This document shows positions 32,061 to 42,076 of a stretch of 64,000 nucleotides of DNA, in pieces; the stretch's first letter is position 1; each line of letters opens with the position of its first letter. The translations under genes and the position numbers were made by a program. A model generated the notes under the pieces. That model worked only from the letters and a program-made list of their open reading frames with translations. It did no database searches and had not been told where the DNA came from. Source of the stretch: Asparagopsis taxiformis (Eukaryota > Rhodophyta > Florideophyceae > Bonnemaisoniales > Bonnemaisoniaceae); contig JALQPE010002373.1 in assembly GCA_030407315.1 (NCBI GenBank), positions 1 through 64,000 of the forward strand, given 5' to 3'.

Positions 32061-32147
32061 AATTACTCGAGTAAAAACTGATCTAGCTCCCGACAAAGAC
32101 TAGATCAGTTTTTACTCGAGTAATTTTTGGAGCCCGAAAAATTACGT
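32042..32147. repeat. Large near-perfect hairpin
   Basis: Arms of 36 bases are perfectly complementary (from GGGCTCCAAAAATTAC at 32051 to the mirror end at about 32135) around a 13-base loop, extending to about 45 bases with one mismatch. The inner part, 32063-32123, carries TTACTCGAGTAA plus AAACTGATCTAG arms, like the TTACTGCAGTAA hairpins of the transposon tail. Foldback-type structure. Confidence 0.9.
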
Positions 32148-32470
32148 TCAATTTTTTTCCAGTAATTTTCGCACCTCAAAAGTTACGAAATTTCAGCATC
32201 TCGCAACATGTCTTTCTCACTGTTCAGCGAATGTCGAATAGAGTACTATTAAAGGAATCCTATTCGACATTGAAATTTTACTGTTCGCTTCAGGTATTAC
32301 GGAACCGTATTACGTAATATGAAAAACTCTTGTAACGGTATTATGTGAGTGACTACTCAGTACCAGACTGCCCTCAACTTATGGTTGACCAAACGTCCTA
32401 ATCGAAACCATCCACTGTCTCTGAATCCATTTCCATCTTAGAACACCTTCAGATTCCCAGTTGTCACTTC
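32148..32470. other. Leader region of the second transposase
   Basis: Includes a short hairpin (TGTCGAATAG / CTATTCGACA, about 32231-32269). No gene. It probably holds the transposase promoter. Confidence 0.35.
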
Positions 32471-35400
32471 ATGGGAAGACCAAGGAAGCCCCGTTCCGGT
32501 CTGCGCCTTCGTTACAACACTGTTCCGCATCCCCATAACCGATCTAGACGTTCGACGTCCAGAACCGTATCTGATCCTTTTGCACTTCGGCAAGATGACT
32601 CGAGACCCTTTCAAGTCGATCGAGTTGCCTCATCCCTTGACTCACTCGCTACTGCACCAGGATCCGAGCCTAGTCTGCGATTACCCCTGGAAAGCCCCTC
32701 CGAAGTAGTTCCTACTTCGATGTCTCCCGAAGGCCTACTTCCGCAGGAAGGTAGCATTGCCTTCGCAGACAGCGATGGTATCCAATATATCGTTCCCCCT
32801 GCTTTGGAAGGTCATCAAGTTTTAAGTACTGTTGAAGATGAAGTCGTTTCCGTGCCATGCAGCGAGAACGCGACCAGGGGGCCTACTCATGACATCGAAA
32901 CTGATAGAAGAGGAGGTTCCGAACATTATCCTGGCCATATTGATGAAGATGATACACATCCAGAATTTAATGATGTGTGTGCTGAAGATGAAGACCTTCT
33001 TCTACAAGAAATGACACAATCGAAGCTTCTCCTCTCGTCCCCTTTCATCGAGGATACCTCGAATCCGCTCAAGGCACGCCAATATATGACGCAATGGACA
33101 ACTCTGTATGCAGTAGCGAAGTTGACCGGATCCACGAAATGCACTGCCGCAGATCTGAATGAAGATCGCGTTTTGTTCGATTTCGCAAGGAAGGGTTCAA
33201 CTGAAAAGCACGTTCAGAAAGGGCTACCTCATTATTCTACGATCACCCGAAAAGTTAGACCATGGCTATTCTTCAACGCCTGGTTGCGTTCGGAAACGGT
33301 GTATTTCCCCGTGAATGTAGACCGCAGTGCAGCACGTATGGCATCTCAGGCCATTTTGCGAAGAAGCAAGATTGAACAGAACACCGCTGGCCAAACTGCA
33401 CCAGTACTAATCGTTCCACCAAGTGAATACGCCCGAGAAGACATATCTACTCCAGAACTGTTCGATCTTGCCTGGCGCCATAACGTAGCCTCCAAGTCAT
33501 TCGAATCTGATGGGGTACCAACTATACATGGAAACATATATACGTCGAATCTGGGGAAATTCAGAGAGCGCTTCGTGAAAGGACAAAACCACTCTCTCAG
33601 TGCTGAGGAGATGGATGGTACACCCATCACTGCTTTCGGGGGTGGTACTGTCCAGGTCCGAGTTACCACTGGTCAACAAGCCAACCATCTGGACCCTAGA
33701 GCCGCCTCCTGCTTTCAGAAGAAATCAATTTCCTCCAACTCAGATTCTTTCGTGGCTTTCACGTCCTCTTCATGGGTGAACAACAGTAAGGCCTCTGATC
33801 AGCAGCAGTCCGTTTCTCCCCACTCCTTCGGGCCTGGTTTGGTACTCCGCAAAAAGTCCTTTGAGCAATTCGCTCGACCTGGAGATCATCTCACACTTTT
33901 ATCTCCTGCTTCAGGATGTAACTTTACGTATACTACTGGGCAGCCTTTCATCGTCGGTCTTATAGTCAGCTCTCCGGGTCCCCCGTCTCCATTTCGCAAA
34001 CTCATGTTCTTCATCAATTCTGAAGGACTTTACACTAATATCGGTGGCAGTCGTGCGATTAACAATGTCATTTTATTGAGTCAGGGCACGAATACCCTTC
34101 CCTGCCATCCGACAAGTATCCGTGGTGTTCTCGACTGTGGCACCACATACTATGTCTACCCTTTTCTTTTGTACTGCGATGACTTCAATGAGGCCTCTGG
34201 TAAGAGTGGTAGTGCTGGAGGATGTTATATGATCCCCATGGGGCTGCCCCTGGACTGTCGCCGGAATAGTTCTGCAGTGCGTATTATCGGTGTCACTGGT
34301 CCCGGTGTAAGTACAAACCATATTCTTCGACATATCTCTCGCGACATAATCCAGGGATGTACGACTGGTTTCCATGACGTAGATCCAGAGGGTAACGATT
34401 GCATCATTTTCCTGGACTTTGTCGGTTTTGTATCAGACTATCCCGCATGTTCCCATGTTCTCGATGTCATGGGACACAATGCAGATTGTCCATGCCACTT
34501 GTGTTTCTTCGTCAGAGGAGGTAAACACGGGAAACATTCACAGTTCGGGTACGACACCAGTCTTCATTCTAGTTCGGATTCTCTATTCCGTACTTCAGAG
34601 AGAACTCAGGCAGTTCAGTTATCACAAAGTACGGTGAGCATCATGAAGTACCTGGGAATGAGGAAAGTGCAAAGCGCTACTGAAACTCCAATGCTTCTTA
34701 TAGAGCAACTGCTTGATGAAACTAGGTCTAAAGGCCTCGTTCCATCTGGCACACCCCTTGGTATGGATTCTGTGAGCATCCCTGTTGTTCCCGCTATTAT
34801 TGATTCATACCGTTCCACATTTATTGGGATCGACCACCTCCTCCAAGGGCTTGCTAAGGATGCCCTGGACAATGCTTTTTCGTGCCTGCCTAGTGATGGT
34901 AGTAGAAGGATGGCAGAAAGTTTTATGGTAGATGCCCTCCACGTCCTAGGTCTCACTAACCAGAAGAGGATATATAACTTCACCTCGGGTGAAACAAATA
35001 CAATGGGAATCTCGGACAGATTTGCTTTACTTCTAGTCGCAGATCACTGTTTTGGGTTGGCTCTGAGCTTCCAGTCCGGGGAGTCTTCAGAAGGCTCTGG
35101 AGCAAGGTCTATCCGAGCTTCCGAGAAGCAAAGAGAACTTTCCCTAGAACTTGTTCGATTGCTATCCTCAATCGCCGCAGCTACTTATTTTCTACCTCGT
35201 GTCGATATTGACGGCATAGAGTCAGTACAGAGCGCGACCGGACTATCGGCAGCTAAGCGTTTTCGAAAACTGCAACAGCTTTCGAAAGATTATGCAAAAC
35301 GTGTAGATGACCTGCTCGTAACCGTTCCTCCGAGAAAAAGGAGTACGGTACCATCAAAGAAAAGAAAACTGAAAGGAGACGGCTCTGTGGTAATTGACGC

Positions 35401-36492
35401 CGACCAAAATGAAGTTGAACAGAAGACTACGGGATTCAGGGCAAGGAAGCTTTGGACAATAAGCCAAACTTGCATAGACTCATTGAAGCTTTCGAACACA
35501 CGGTTCCTCTACTCAACCATGCTCGTCAGGTGGCTGAACTTTCCTTCGAAGCAACCCACCAACAGATGAAAAGAGGACTTGAACGTTCGGGAGGTGCTGA
35601 CAGGCAGTTGGATGCAATGATGGCTGCACTTGGAAACCACTGGAAGGGAAGGCTCAACCTGGCTCTCAACAATTTTTCAAATGCGCCACCAACTTCTGTT
35701 CAGCGAGATATCTCGAAACGATTCCTTCTCCGGGTCTTGTTCGGACGCGACCATTGTAAATCGATGGAGGATATCCCAGCAAGCACTCTACATGATCTTC
35801 GGCAGGACCCACTTCTCGAACATCTCAGGAAGTCTTCTCTCCCATGCTTCTCATCTCCTTTTTCATATTACTTTTGGTCTCCTGTGCGTTCCATATCAAC
35901 CCAGCAGGACTTCACCTGTGGGCACAATTCAGATACTTTACACATTTCTGGAATACTTTGCAAAGGTGCTCGACTTATTTCTATGCACCCTGCTTGCTCC
36001 ACACCATTCTCTGGTACATCTAGAGAGTTTTTCAAGTGTCATGAAATAGCTTCCGGGTGTGTTGTACAAGCTTGCTACTCGAATTTGCTAAATTCTAAGA
36101 TCTTACAGAAGACTTCTTCACCCTCCTTCTGGGCTGTAGATACTGTCTTCGAACCGGCTTCGGGACAAGAACACGTCCTACCTCATCTCTCTACGAAGGA
36201 CAGATCTTCCGGCGGAATTAATCCTCTATCTTATGCAATTGTGCATTGTGTTTCCAAGAATAACTCCGATAATTCTAGTTTTACTGTGAATAGGGATTCA
36301 GGTTCCTGGTTCCTCCCTCTTACATCCGGGGTTCGAAAGGTTGGCTTGCTGCACAACTGCACTCCGTCACTTTGCAAAGTGGACAACAGGAGTGGAAGAG
36401 GAGGGATAACGCACGGTGGTCCTTCTTTCACAGAAGGAGGTTCTTTCTCTTTCATTACCAGAGCGGATGGTTATCCGCCAAGGACAGCGTAG
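32471..36492 (+). CDS. Plavaka/Tnp2-like DDE transposase with one 50-nt intron
   Basis: Two exons, 32471-35389 and 35440-36492, giving about 1323 residues. The intron begins GTAATTGACG, ends TTCAG, and its removal joins two frames without a stop. The start MGRPRKPRSG is an AT-hook, suggesting DNA minor-groove binding. YCDDFNEASGKSGSAGGCY (about 569-587) followed by LPLDCRR, then SDYPACSH (about 655-662) and CPCHLC (673-678), fit the acidic and CxxC blocks of Plavaka/Tnp2-like transposases, though less clearly than the protein at 18.7-21.7 kb. Exon 2 begins with KEALDNKPNLHRLIE, a plausible C-terminal helical region. A decayed inverted copy lies at 1-2682 and keeps the intron. The frame is intact here. 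It directly follows the gene C arrays, so the two may belong to one element. Confidence 0.7.
35390..35439 (+). other. 50-nt spliceosomal-type intron in the transposase
   Basis: GT-AG boundaries. Removal fuses codons ending GGCTCTGTG to GGCAAGGAAGC and restores the C-terminal frame. The counterpart in the inverted copy is at 2486-2535, also 50 nt. Without splicing the upstream frame ends at 35569. Confidence 0.7.
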
Positions 36493-37926
36493 AAATCTAT
36501 GAAATTGTGTATTCGGTTTGGTTCGTCCTGTCAGAATGCTTTTTCTTGGATTCACTCATTCCTGTTCTACAGAGACTACTTTTTGTACTTCTCCAGCCGA
36601 ATATATGACTTTATTCCTTTCCGCACTCGTAAACTTGCACCTGTTTGTCGCTAGACTACTTCCGTATCCTTTTCCGACGTATTTATTCCCCAGTCTACCT
36701 TCAGCTTCCTTATCCATTCGTTGAACTACCGTCAACCTGAACCAGCTGTGCTGCAGTAAAAAGTGATCTACCAAATTCATCTTCCTAGATCACTTCTTAC
36801 TGCAGTAAAAAATGATCTACCAAATGCATCTTCCTAGATCACTTTTTACTGCAGTAACTAGTCATTTTTTCTAATTTTTCATCATTGGCTCCTCAGCCTG
36901 CAATACACGTTTCCGCTCACAAGCGTGCAGCTACACGCCAGTGTTCTAGTTCATGACGTGTCCATGACGTGTCCATCTCGAGTCCATGCCGTGTCCATGA
37001 ATCATCGATGATTTGTCTCTGATTTGTCAGTACGAAAAGCGCGCGCTTTCTCACTACGCAAGTGAAATACGCGACCTCTGGGCTCACTCTGCAGCAGTAT
37101 TTAAGGCTTGCGTCACGCTAAGCGCCATCGTCATCGCCTGTCGCATGGAGCACACCACCTACGCAGGATGGGGTCGCGGTGTGCAATCGCATCCCTACGG
37201 ATGTGGTTCCGCCCCGCGGCCTCATCCTTCGATAAGGTTTTCCAGCTCATTTAGTCTTTTATCCATTCCTCCCGTTTTCTTTTTCTGCGGTTCTTCGTTG
37301 TTCTTCTGCTAACATACTTTTCTGCCTTTCCTACTTTCTGTTTCGTCTTTCTCCAGGGCTACTATCATTACTAAGTTTTCTCACTTCTAATCGAGCTTTT
37401 GGCATACCGTTTCTAGCACTAACCACTGTGTCATCCACTTCTTTCCATCTATGTGCAGACAGAAGTTTCTAAAATCCGCTTACTCAAGCTCTGGCTCCAC
37501 TATCAACGGTATGTTCTCTCGCTTCTAATCATGCTTCTAGCGTTGATGAAGTTACATTCCTAGCACTAACCATTGATTCATCTAGTCTTTTCCTTCCAGG
37601 TGCCAACAGAAATTTCTGGCTTCCCCTCATCTCTCTTTTCATGCCTATATGTATTTGTAGTTACTTTATGTAGAGCTAGCGTTTTGCCGTTTAGTGTCTA
37701 CCATGGTAGCGTAGTTCATAGTTCCTTAGTGCAGTGTACAGATGATCTTCATGTCGTTAAACTTTTGGCGTTAGCTGCCCATTTACCTATTCCATATCCA
37801 CTACACCATATCGTAAATCTTGCGTGCCCGCTACTGGCTGCACCCTAGTCTAATTCTTTATCCCTATGCAGATTTCCATTCTTCCTAGATATCGTTTCAG
37901 TCAGACCTATCCGTCCTGCAGTTTCT
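36493..37926 (+). other. Non-coding tail of the second transposon
   Basis: Shared in inverted form with 1 to about 1880. Includes tandem TTACTGCAGTAA hairpins at about 36750-36858. Short open frames are present in both copies but show no protein character. The far end of the element is not identified. Confidence 0.55.
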
Positions 37927-37982
37927 CCGCAAAAGTGCGATGTGCCGCCCATTCTACCTTTCAGTTTCTACCCAGAGCGCCC

Positions 37983-38120
37983 ACCGGTACAACTACTCTA
38001 CCCAGTGGGCATGGACCACGCCCACCCGACGGTACAACTACTCTACCCAGTGAACATGGTCCACGCCAAGCCGACGGTACAACCACTACATCCAGTGGAA
38101 GTGAACCGTACCCATTACAG
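37983..38120 (+). repeat. 45-bp tandem repeat, three copies
   Basis: GGTACAACTACTCTACCCAG-type units start at 37986, 38031 and 38076, an exact 45-bp period. In one frame they encode a 15-residue repeat with YPV and HAHPTVQ-like elements. The frame is short, so coding status is uncertain. Confidence 0.75.
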
Positions 38121-38836
38121 TGCTCCACAGTGGAATAATTCCAGTCAAGAGCAGGTATGATAATAGAATATATCCGGGCTTTACACAGTACTGTAGTTTG
38201 GAAACTAACCGCGCTTTGCCTTGGGCCGTACATGCCCAGTCAATGGTCCCTTTCCAAATTATCGTTTGGCCAGTTCCACAAGTCAGCTTGGTCACGTCCC
38301 ATGAGCAAAAAGTCACCTACTCTGGAATTATTCCAATGAATACAATAATCATACTTTGGTCACCGTCCATTCAGCGAGTGCTGCTTACGCCTGGTTTCAG
38401 ACACCGGACCGTCACGGTGTGCCCATTATATTTTATAGTTTATTTCTACGAATCGCTCTGCACCTTCCACCACATATCGCAGTCACAGTGCACCCCATAT
38501 CTAACTATACCCATATACAGTACTGGTTCCATTCCAACAGTCCGTGCCTACGTGACTTGGCCCGTTCTAGTCAACCCGCCGTCCTGCTCATATATGGACG
38601 TGGTTCATTTCCATCCCTACGTGTCCTTCCGTACATGGTTCAGCCATCACCTCACGGCCACACCATAGTTCTGCTTGGTTCCTGCCTACTGTAAAACAAA
38701 ATCGCCGTGCTGGTCTCAGCCCATGATTTTTTACATTTTTTTCGATGGGCCTTATCCAAACGTTGGGGATGGGCGTTCCGCTAAAATATGGTGACTAGTT
38801 CTACTGTACAATACGGCATTTTCCATGGAATATTCT
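38121..38836. other. Unassigned region
   Basis: An open plus-strand frame of 182 codons (38120-38668) has many Tyr, His and Pro residues but no recognisable domain, and I do not call it a gene. Repeated GTCC/CAGTC-type short strings suggest degenerate simple sequence. Confidence 0.3.
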
Positions 38837-38909
38837 CTATTTTTGCTTATCCTGTGTTTCATACCTGCACTCAAGCGAGAACTTCATTGCAGTTGCAGCT
38901 GCAGCATTG
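38837..38909 (-). pseudogene. 3' end of a reading frame split by two retrotransposon insertions
   Basis: Final part of a minus-strand frame: it continues from 52377 across the 13.5-kb element and reaches a TAG at 38837-38839. The CATTG at 38905-38909 is the left target duplication. Junction codons read through in frame into an Ala-rich stretch and then a charged tail. The other parts are at 52377-52676 and 53343-53534. Confidence 0.75.
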
Positions 38910-39566
38910 TGTAGTATACGTGGCAATTCCGAAATTGCAAATATTTACGTTTTCCGCGGAATTCGAATTTCGCCGGATACGACCGGCGACAGCAATGAAC
39001 GAACATTGCTGGCGCATGCGCGCGCGCAACCTGCACACGTGTGCAACGAACGTATTGGCAACGGCCAACGGACCAACGGGTCCCTACGTGTGACCCACAA
39101 GGTCCCTTCCCATTCGGGGACGTTACGAGCAGTGTTTACACTGTAAAGCGATGCCATCGTGGCCATATAGGTATTGGCATCGTGCCGGGAGGGAAAGGGG
39201 ACAAGACAACGATCGAGCAACGGCTCTAGTCTACGACTGACTTCTACGTTTACGTTTACGTTTGCCTAACGAGGCTTCGTCTCCGTCGAGCTGCGTACTC
39301 CCTACCCATCGCCGCACGTAAGGCTGATTGCGTGTAGTGCCTCCGGGCTTGGTCGAGAGCGCCTCCGGTGACGTACCACCTCGTGTGCTAACGTAATCCT
39401 CGCGTGGATTGTTGCGTCGTGACGCTCGTGTCTACTCGCTAACCACTCTACCTTCTACCGTTCTAACAATACAGTCAAACACCAGCGGGTGGACTGCTCG
39501 TTTCGTTTCGTAAGGACAGCGTGTCCGTAGCTCGTACCAGCTATCTAGAACTAACGTTGTTCCACA
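38910..39566 (+). repeat. 5' LTR
   Basis: 657 bp, TG...CA ends. Contains ACGTTTACGTTTACG-type short repeats. It should hold promoter and polyadenylation functions of the element. Immediately after it, a TGGTCTCTCGACC string at 39568 starts with the TGG expected of a tRNA primer-binding site; I could not assign the tRNA. Confidence 0.95.
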
Positions 39567-39567
39567 C

Positions 39568-39585
39568 TGGTCTCTCGACCTAGAA
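39568..39585 (+). promoter_or_regulatory. Candidate primer-binding site
   Basis: Starts with TGG one base after the LTR, the usual position and triplet for pairing to the CCA end of a tRNA. The matching tRNA is unknown, so this rests on position alone. Confidence 0.45.
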
Positions 39586-39670
39586 GTTGCTACGAGCATA
39601 ACGACAACCAACGAGGTTGAGCTCTTTTACGTTAACGAAAAGCTACGTGCTACGCTACAGACGACGGTCT

Positions 39671-42076
39671 ATGAATTACGCTGTGTCGAATTCCAGCGCG
39701 TCGCCCAGGCAACCGTTGCCAACGTCAGCGGACGCCGAAGCCGACGTGGCCTTGTCAGCAGAAGCGATCTTCGCGACTGATCGATCTATCCCGCCGGATA
39801 TCGAGGCGATCGGCCAGCTACCACGTACGGTAAGCCCGTTTGAGTCCGTGAGTATGGACCCCGCAACGCGCGGTCAGCTCAACGAAGGGAACGTGACTCC
39901 CACGGCACTACGTGTAGTGTACGAAGACCTTCGAGGTCACATCGAAAGGGCGAGCGACGCGGCCGTCGACGAAGCCGTAAGGCAGAGACTCGGAGTCTCG
40001 GAGCGCGAAGCTCGTGCGTTACGTGAACGCTCAGCGACCCTCGAACGGGAAAACGAAGACTTACGAAACCGCCTCTCCGCCGTGGAGGGAAGACTCGACT
40101 CGTTTGTCGTAGTATTCAACGAAATCGTCGCCGGACGTTCCGCTCCGCCGAGCGGAAGCGATCCGAATTACGAACAAGGCTCGCGCGCCTATAACTCGCA
40201 ATCCTCCCCGGCCGTTCCGGGAGGATACCCACCAACACCCGGTCCGACGACCCCGACAACGTACGGAAGGGGGGCGACAGTGCAACGAGCCATCGCCAAC
40301 CCCAACGAGACGCCACGAAGGCAATTACGTTTTAACGATACGCCAGACCACGCGCGGTCGGCGGACGCAGCACGAGCTGCGCAATTCGATACGAGAGCTC
40401 CCCCGCCACGTGAGACGTACATTCCGTGGCTGGGTACGTTCGGCACGACGGACACGCGAGTCCACGAAAACGAACGTGCCGACGCGGTACGCTTACCAGG
40501 GAACGCCCTCGGACCCGTTTGCCACGCGTTGGCAGAGCACACGACAATGCTCGACGCATTTGCGAACGTGGTATCGTACCGCATGTACCGACTTAACGAT
40601 GTACGTGAACATCTCTACGTGAACGAGAGTCAAAGCGTACATAAGCTCAAACGTGAGCTGGAGGGGCTTTTCCCTACGTTAAAGCCGTTCTCCGGCCGGA
40701 ATCCGATTACGTTACTCGGATTCCTCGCCCAAATACGTGATGGGTTCAGCACACTCGGAGTGTGCGAGGGAGTGGCAGTACGTGCGCTGCACTTCTTCCT
40801 CGACGGGGACGCCCGACGGTTCTACGATTCCCAGTGTACGACTGGCGTGATCACGACTGATCCGACGAAGAGGTTCTCGTGGCCTCACGTAATCAACGCG
40901 TTGATCAAACGATACCTGCAAGACGACGTGCTGCAGGAGGCCTACGAAAAGGTCACGATGATCACGCAGAGTCCTAACGAGGACGAGAATCAGTACGCTG
41001 ATAGACTCGACACCGCCACGCGGGCGTGTAACTACGTGTTTACGGATCGACTCCTCGTTCACCACTACGTGCGTGGTTTGCTGCCCTCGACGCGGGCAGC
41101 CGTGACGGAACGACTCCGGTCACTCCCCGAACGAGAGAGGAACGACCTCACCGTTGTGAGACGATTGGCGACGGCCGAAGGAACGACCTTCCGTGCACGT
41201 ACGGCAGCTGTCGCGTCAGCCGCGAAACCGAAAGTGCGGTTTCCGGTGAAGCCTACGTTGGCTATTTCCGACCACGAGTCGAGGAAGTTCGCGGACTACG
41301 ATGAGTCCGCGTACTTACGTAACGAACGGGCTAGCGAGCCCAGTTACCACGATGGTAACCCGAACATCCCCGCGAGGGACGACGACGACGTGTCGCTCGC
41401 TGCGGTTCACGTTGCCGAGAATTTGGAGGCGATCCTCTTCACGAACGGGCCGCCGCCCAACGATACGAAAACGGCAAACGAAAAGCCGGACGAGCTCGAA
41501 GCTCGATTGAACCGTCCATGCGAGGACGTGCCGAAGCTCACGAGCGAGCAGACGCAATTGGCGCACTCCGTAATCCCGAATGATTACTGGACGCTGTCGT
41601 GTTGGTCATGCCGCGAAGATGGCCACTCGACGTTTACGTGTCCGCGTCTGACGCCAGATCAACGGATCTTTTTCGCGTACAAGTACTACCTCTTCCACGT
41701 GAAGAGCAACCCACGTCAGGCTGAGTACTTCCGCCAACGAATGGCCAAGCGTCACCAGGAACGACCTGATGAGCGAGGGAACGTGACCCCGCGGAGGTAC
41801 GGCACGCCGCCTACGATACTCCGAAACCCCAATCGTGACGGGGGAAGGCCCTTCGACAGGCGCCGCGGCGACTTTCGTAATGACCGACGTGACCCCCGCC
41901 CGTGGGCGAACGAACGAAATGGCCAGCGTAATGGCCGCAGCGGAGTCTACGTGACGACCTCCGCTGACGAAACACCACTCGAGGTGGAAACGAGTCACGA
42001 TGACGAACGAGCTTCGTGGGCTCACGACGACGACGTGTCGAACGGCCCCGCGCCGGGAAACGACCAGGCGATGTAG
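39671..42076 (+). CDS. Gag protein of the Ty3/gypsy element
   Basis: 801 residues from the first ATG at 39671. A coiled coil lies near residues 110-150 (Arg/Glu/Leu-rich heptads), followed by a Pro/Gly-rich linker, a helical capsid-like region (about 300-510, including LEGLFPTLKPFSG and a FLDGDARRFYDS segment) and a CCHC zinc knuckle, CWSCREDGHSTFTC, at about 644-657. The tail is very Arg-rich, for RNA packaging. The frame ends at TAG 42074-42076. The last codons overlap pol in the -1 frame, with a slippery site at 42055. Confidence 0.9.
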   Translation: MNYAVSNSSASPRQPLPTSADAEADVALSAEAIFATDRSIPPDIEAIGQLPRTVSPFESVSMDPATRGQLNEGNVTPTALRVVYEDLRGHIERASDAAVDEAVRQRLGVSEREARALRERSATLERENEDLRNRLSAVEGRLDSFVVVFNEIVAGRSAPPSGSDPNYEQGSRAYNSQSSPAVPGGYPPTPGPTTPTTYGRGATVQRAIANPNETPRRQLRFNDTPDHARSADAARAAQFDTRAPPPRETYIPWLGTFGTTDTRVHENERADAVRLPGNALGPVCHALAEHTTMLDAFANVVSYRMYRLNDVREHLYVNESQSVHKLKRELEGLFPTLKPFSGRNPITLLGFLAQIRDGFSTLGVCEGVAVRALHFFLDGDARRFYDSQCTTGVITTDPTKRFSWPHVINALIKRYLQDDVLQEAYEKVTMITQSPNEDENQYADRLDTATRACNYVFTDRLLVHHYVRGLLPSTRAAVTERLRSLPERERNDLTVVRRLATAEGTTFRARTAAVASAAKPKVRFPVKPTLAISDHESRKFADYDESAYLRNERASEPSYHDGNPNIPARDDDDVSLAAVHVAENLEAILFTNGPPPNDTKTANEKPDELEARLNRPCEDVPKLTSEQTQLAHSVIPNDYWTLSCWSCREDGHSTFTCPRLTPDQRIFFAYKYYLFHVKSNPRQAEYFRQRMAKRHQERPDERGNVTPRRYGTPPTILRNPNRDGGRPFDRRRGDFRNDRRDPRPWANERNGQRNGRSGVYVTTSADETPLEVETSHDDERASWAHDDDVSNGPAPGNDQAM

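Noticed and set aside
32471..36492. Assignment of the second transposase to the KDZ (Kyakuja/Dileera/Zisupton) class known to carry TET/JBP genes
   Set aside because: I do not see the KDZ hallmark motifs; the D-x-P and CxxC blocks fit Plavaka/Tnp2-like enzymes better.
37013..37312. 99-codon frame also found in the inverted copy at 621-920
   Set aside because: Its conservation is explained by duplication of the transposon tail; composition is not protein-like.
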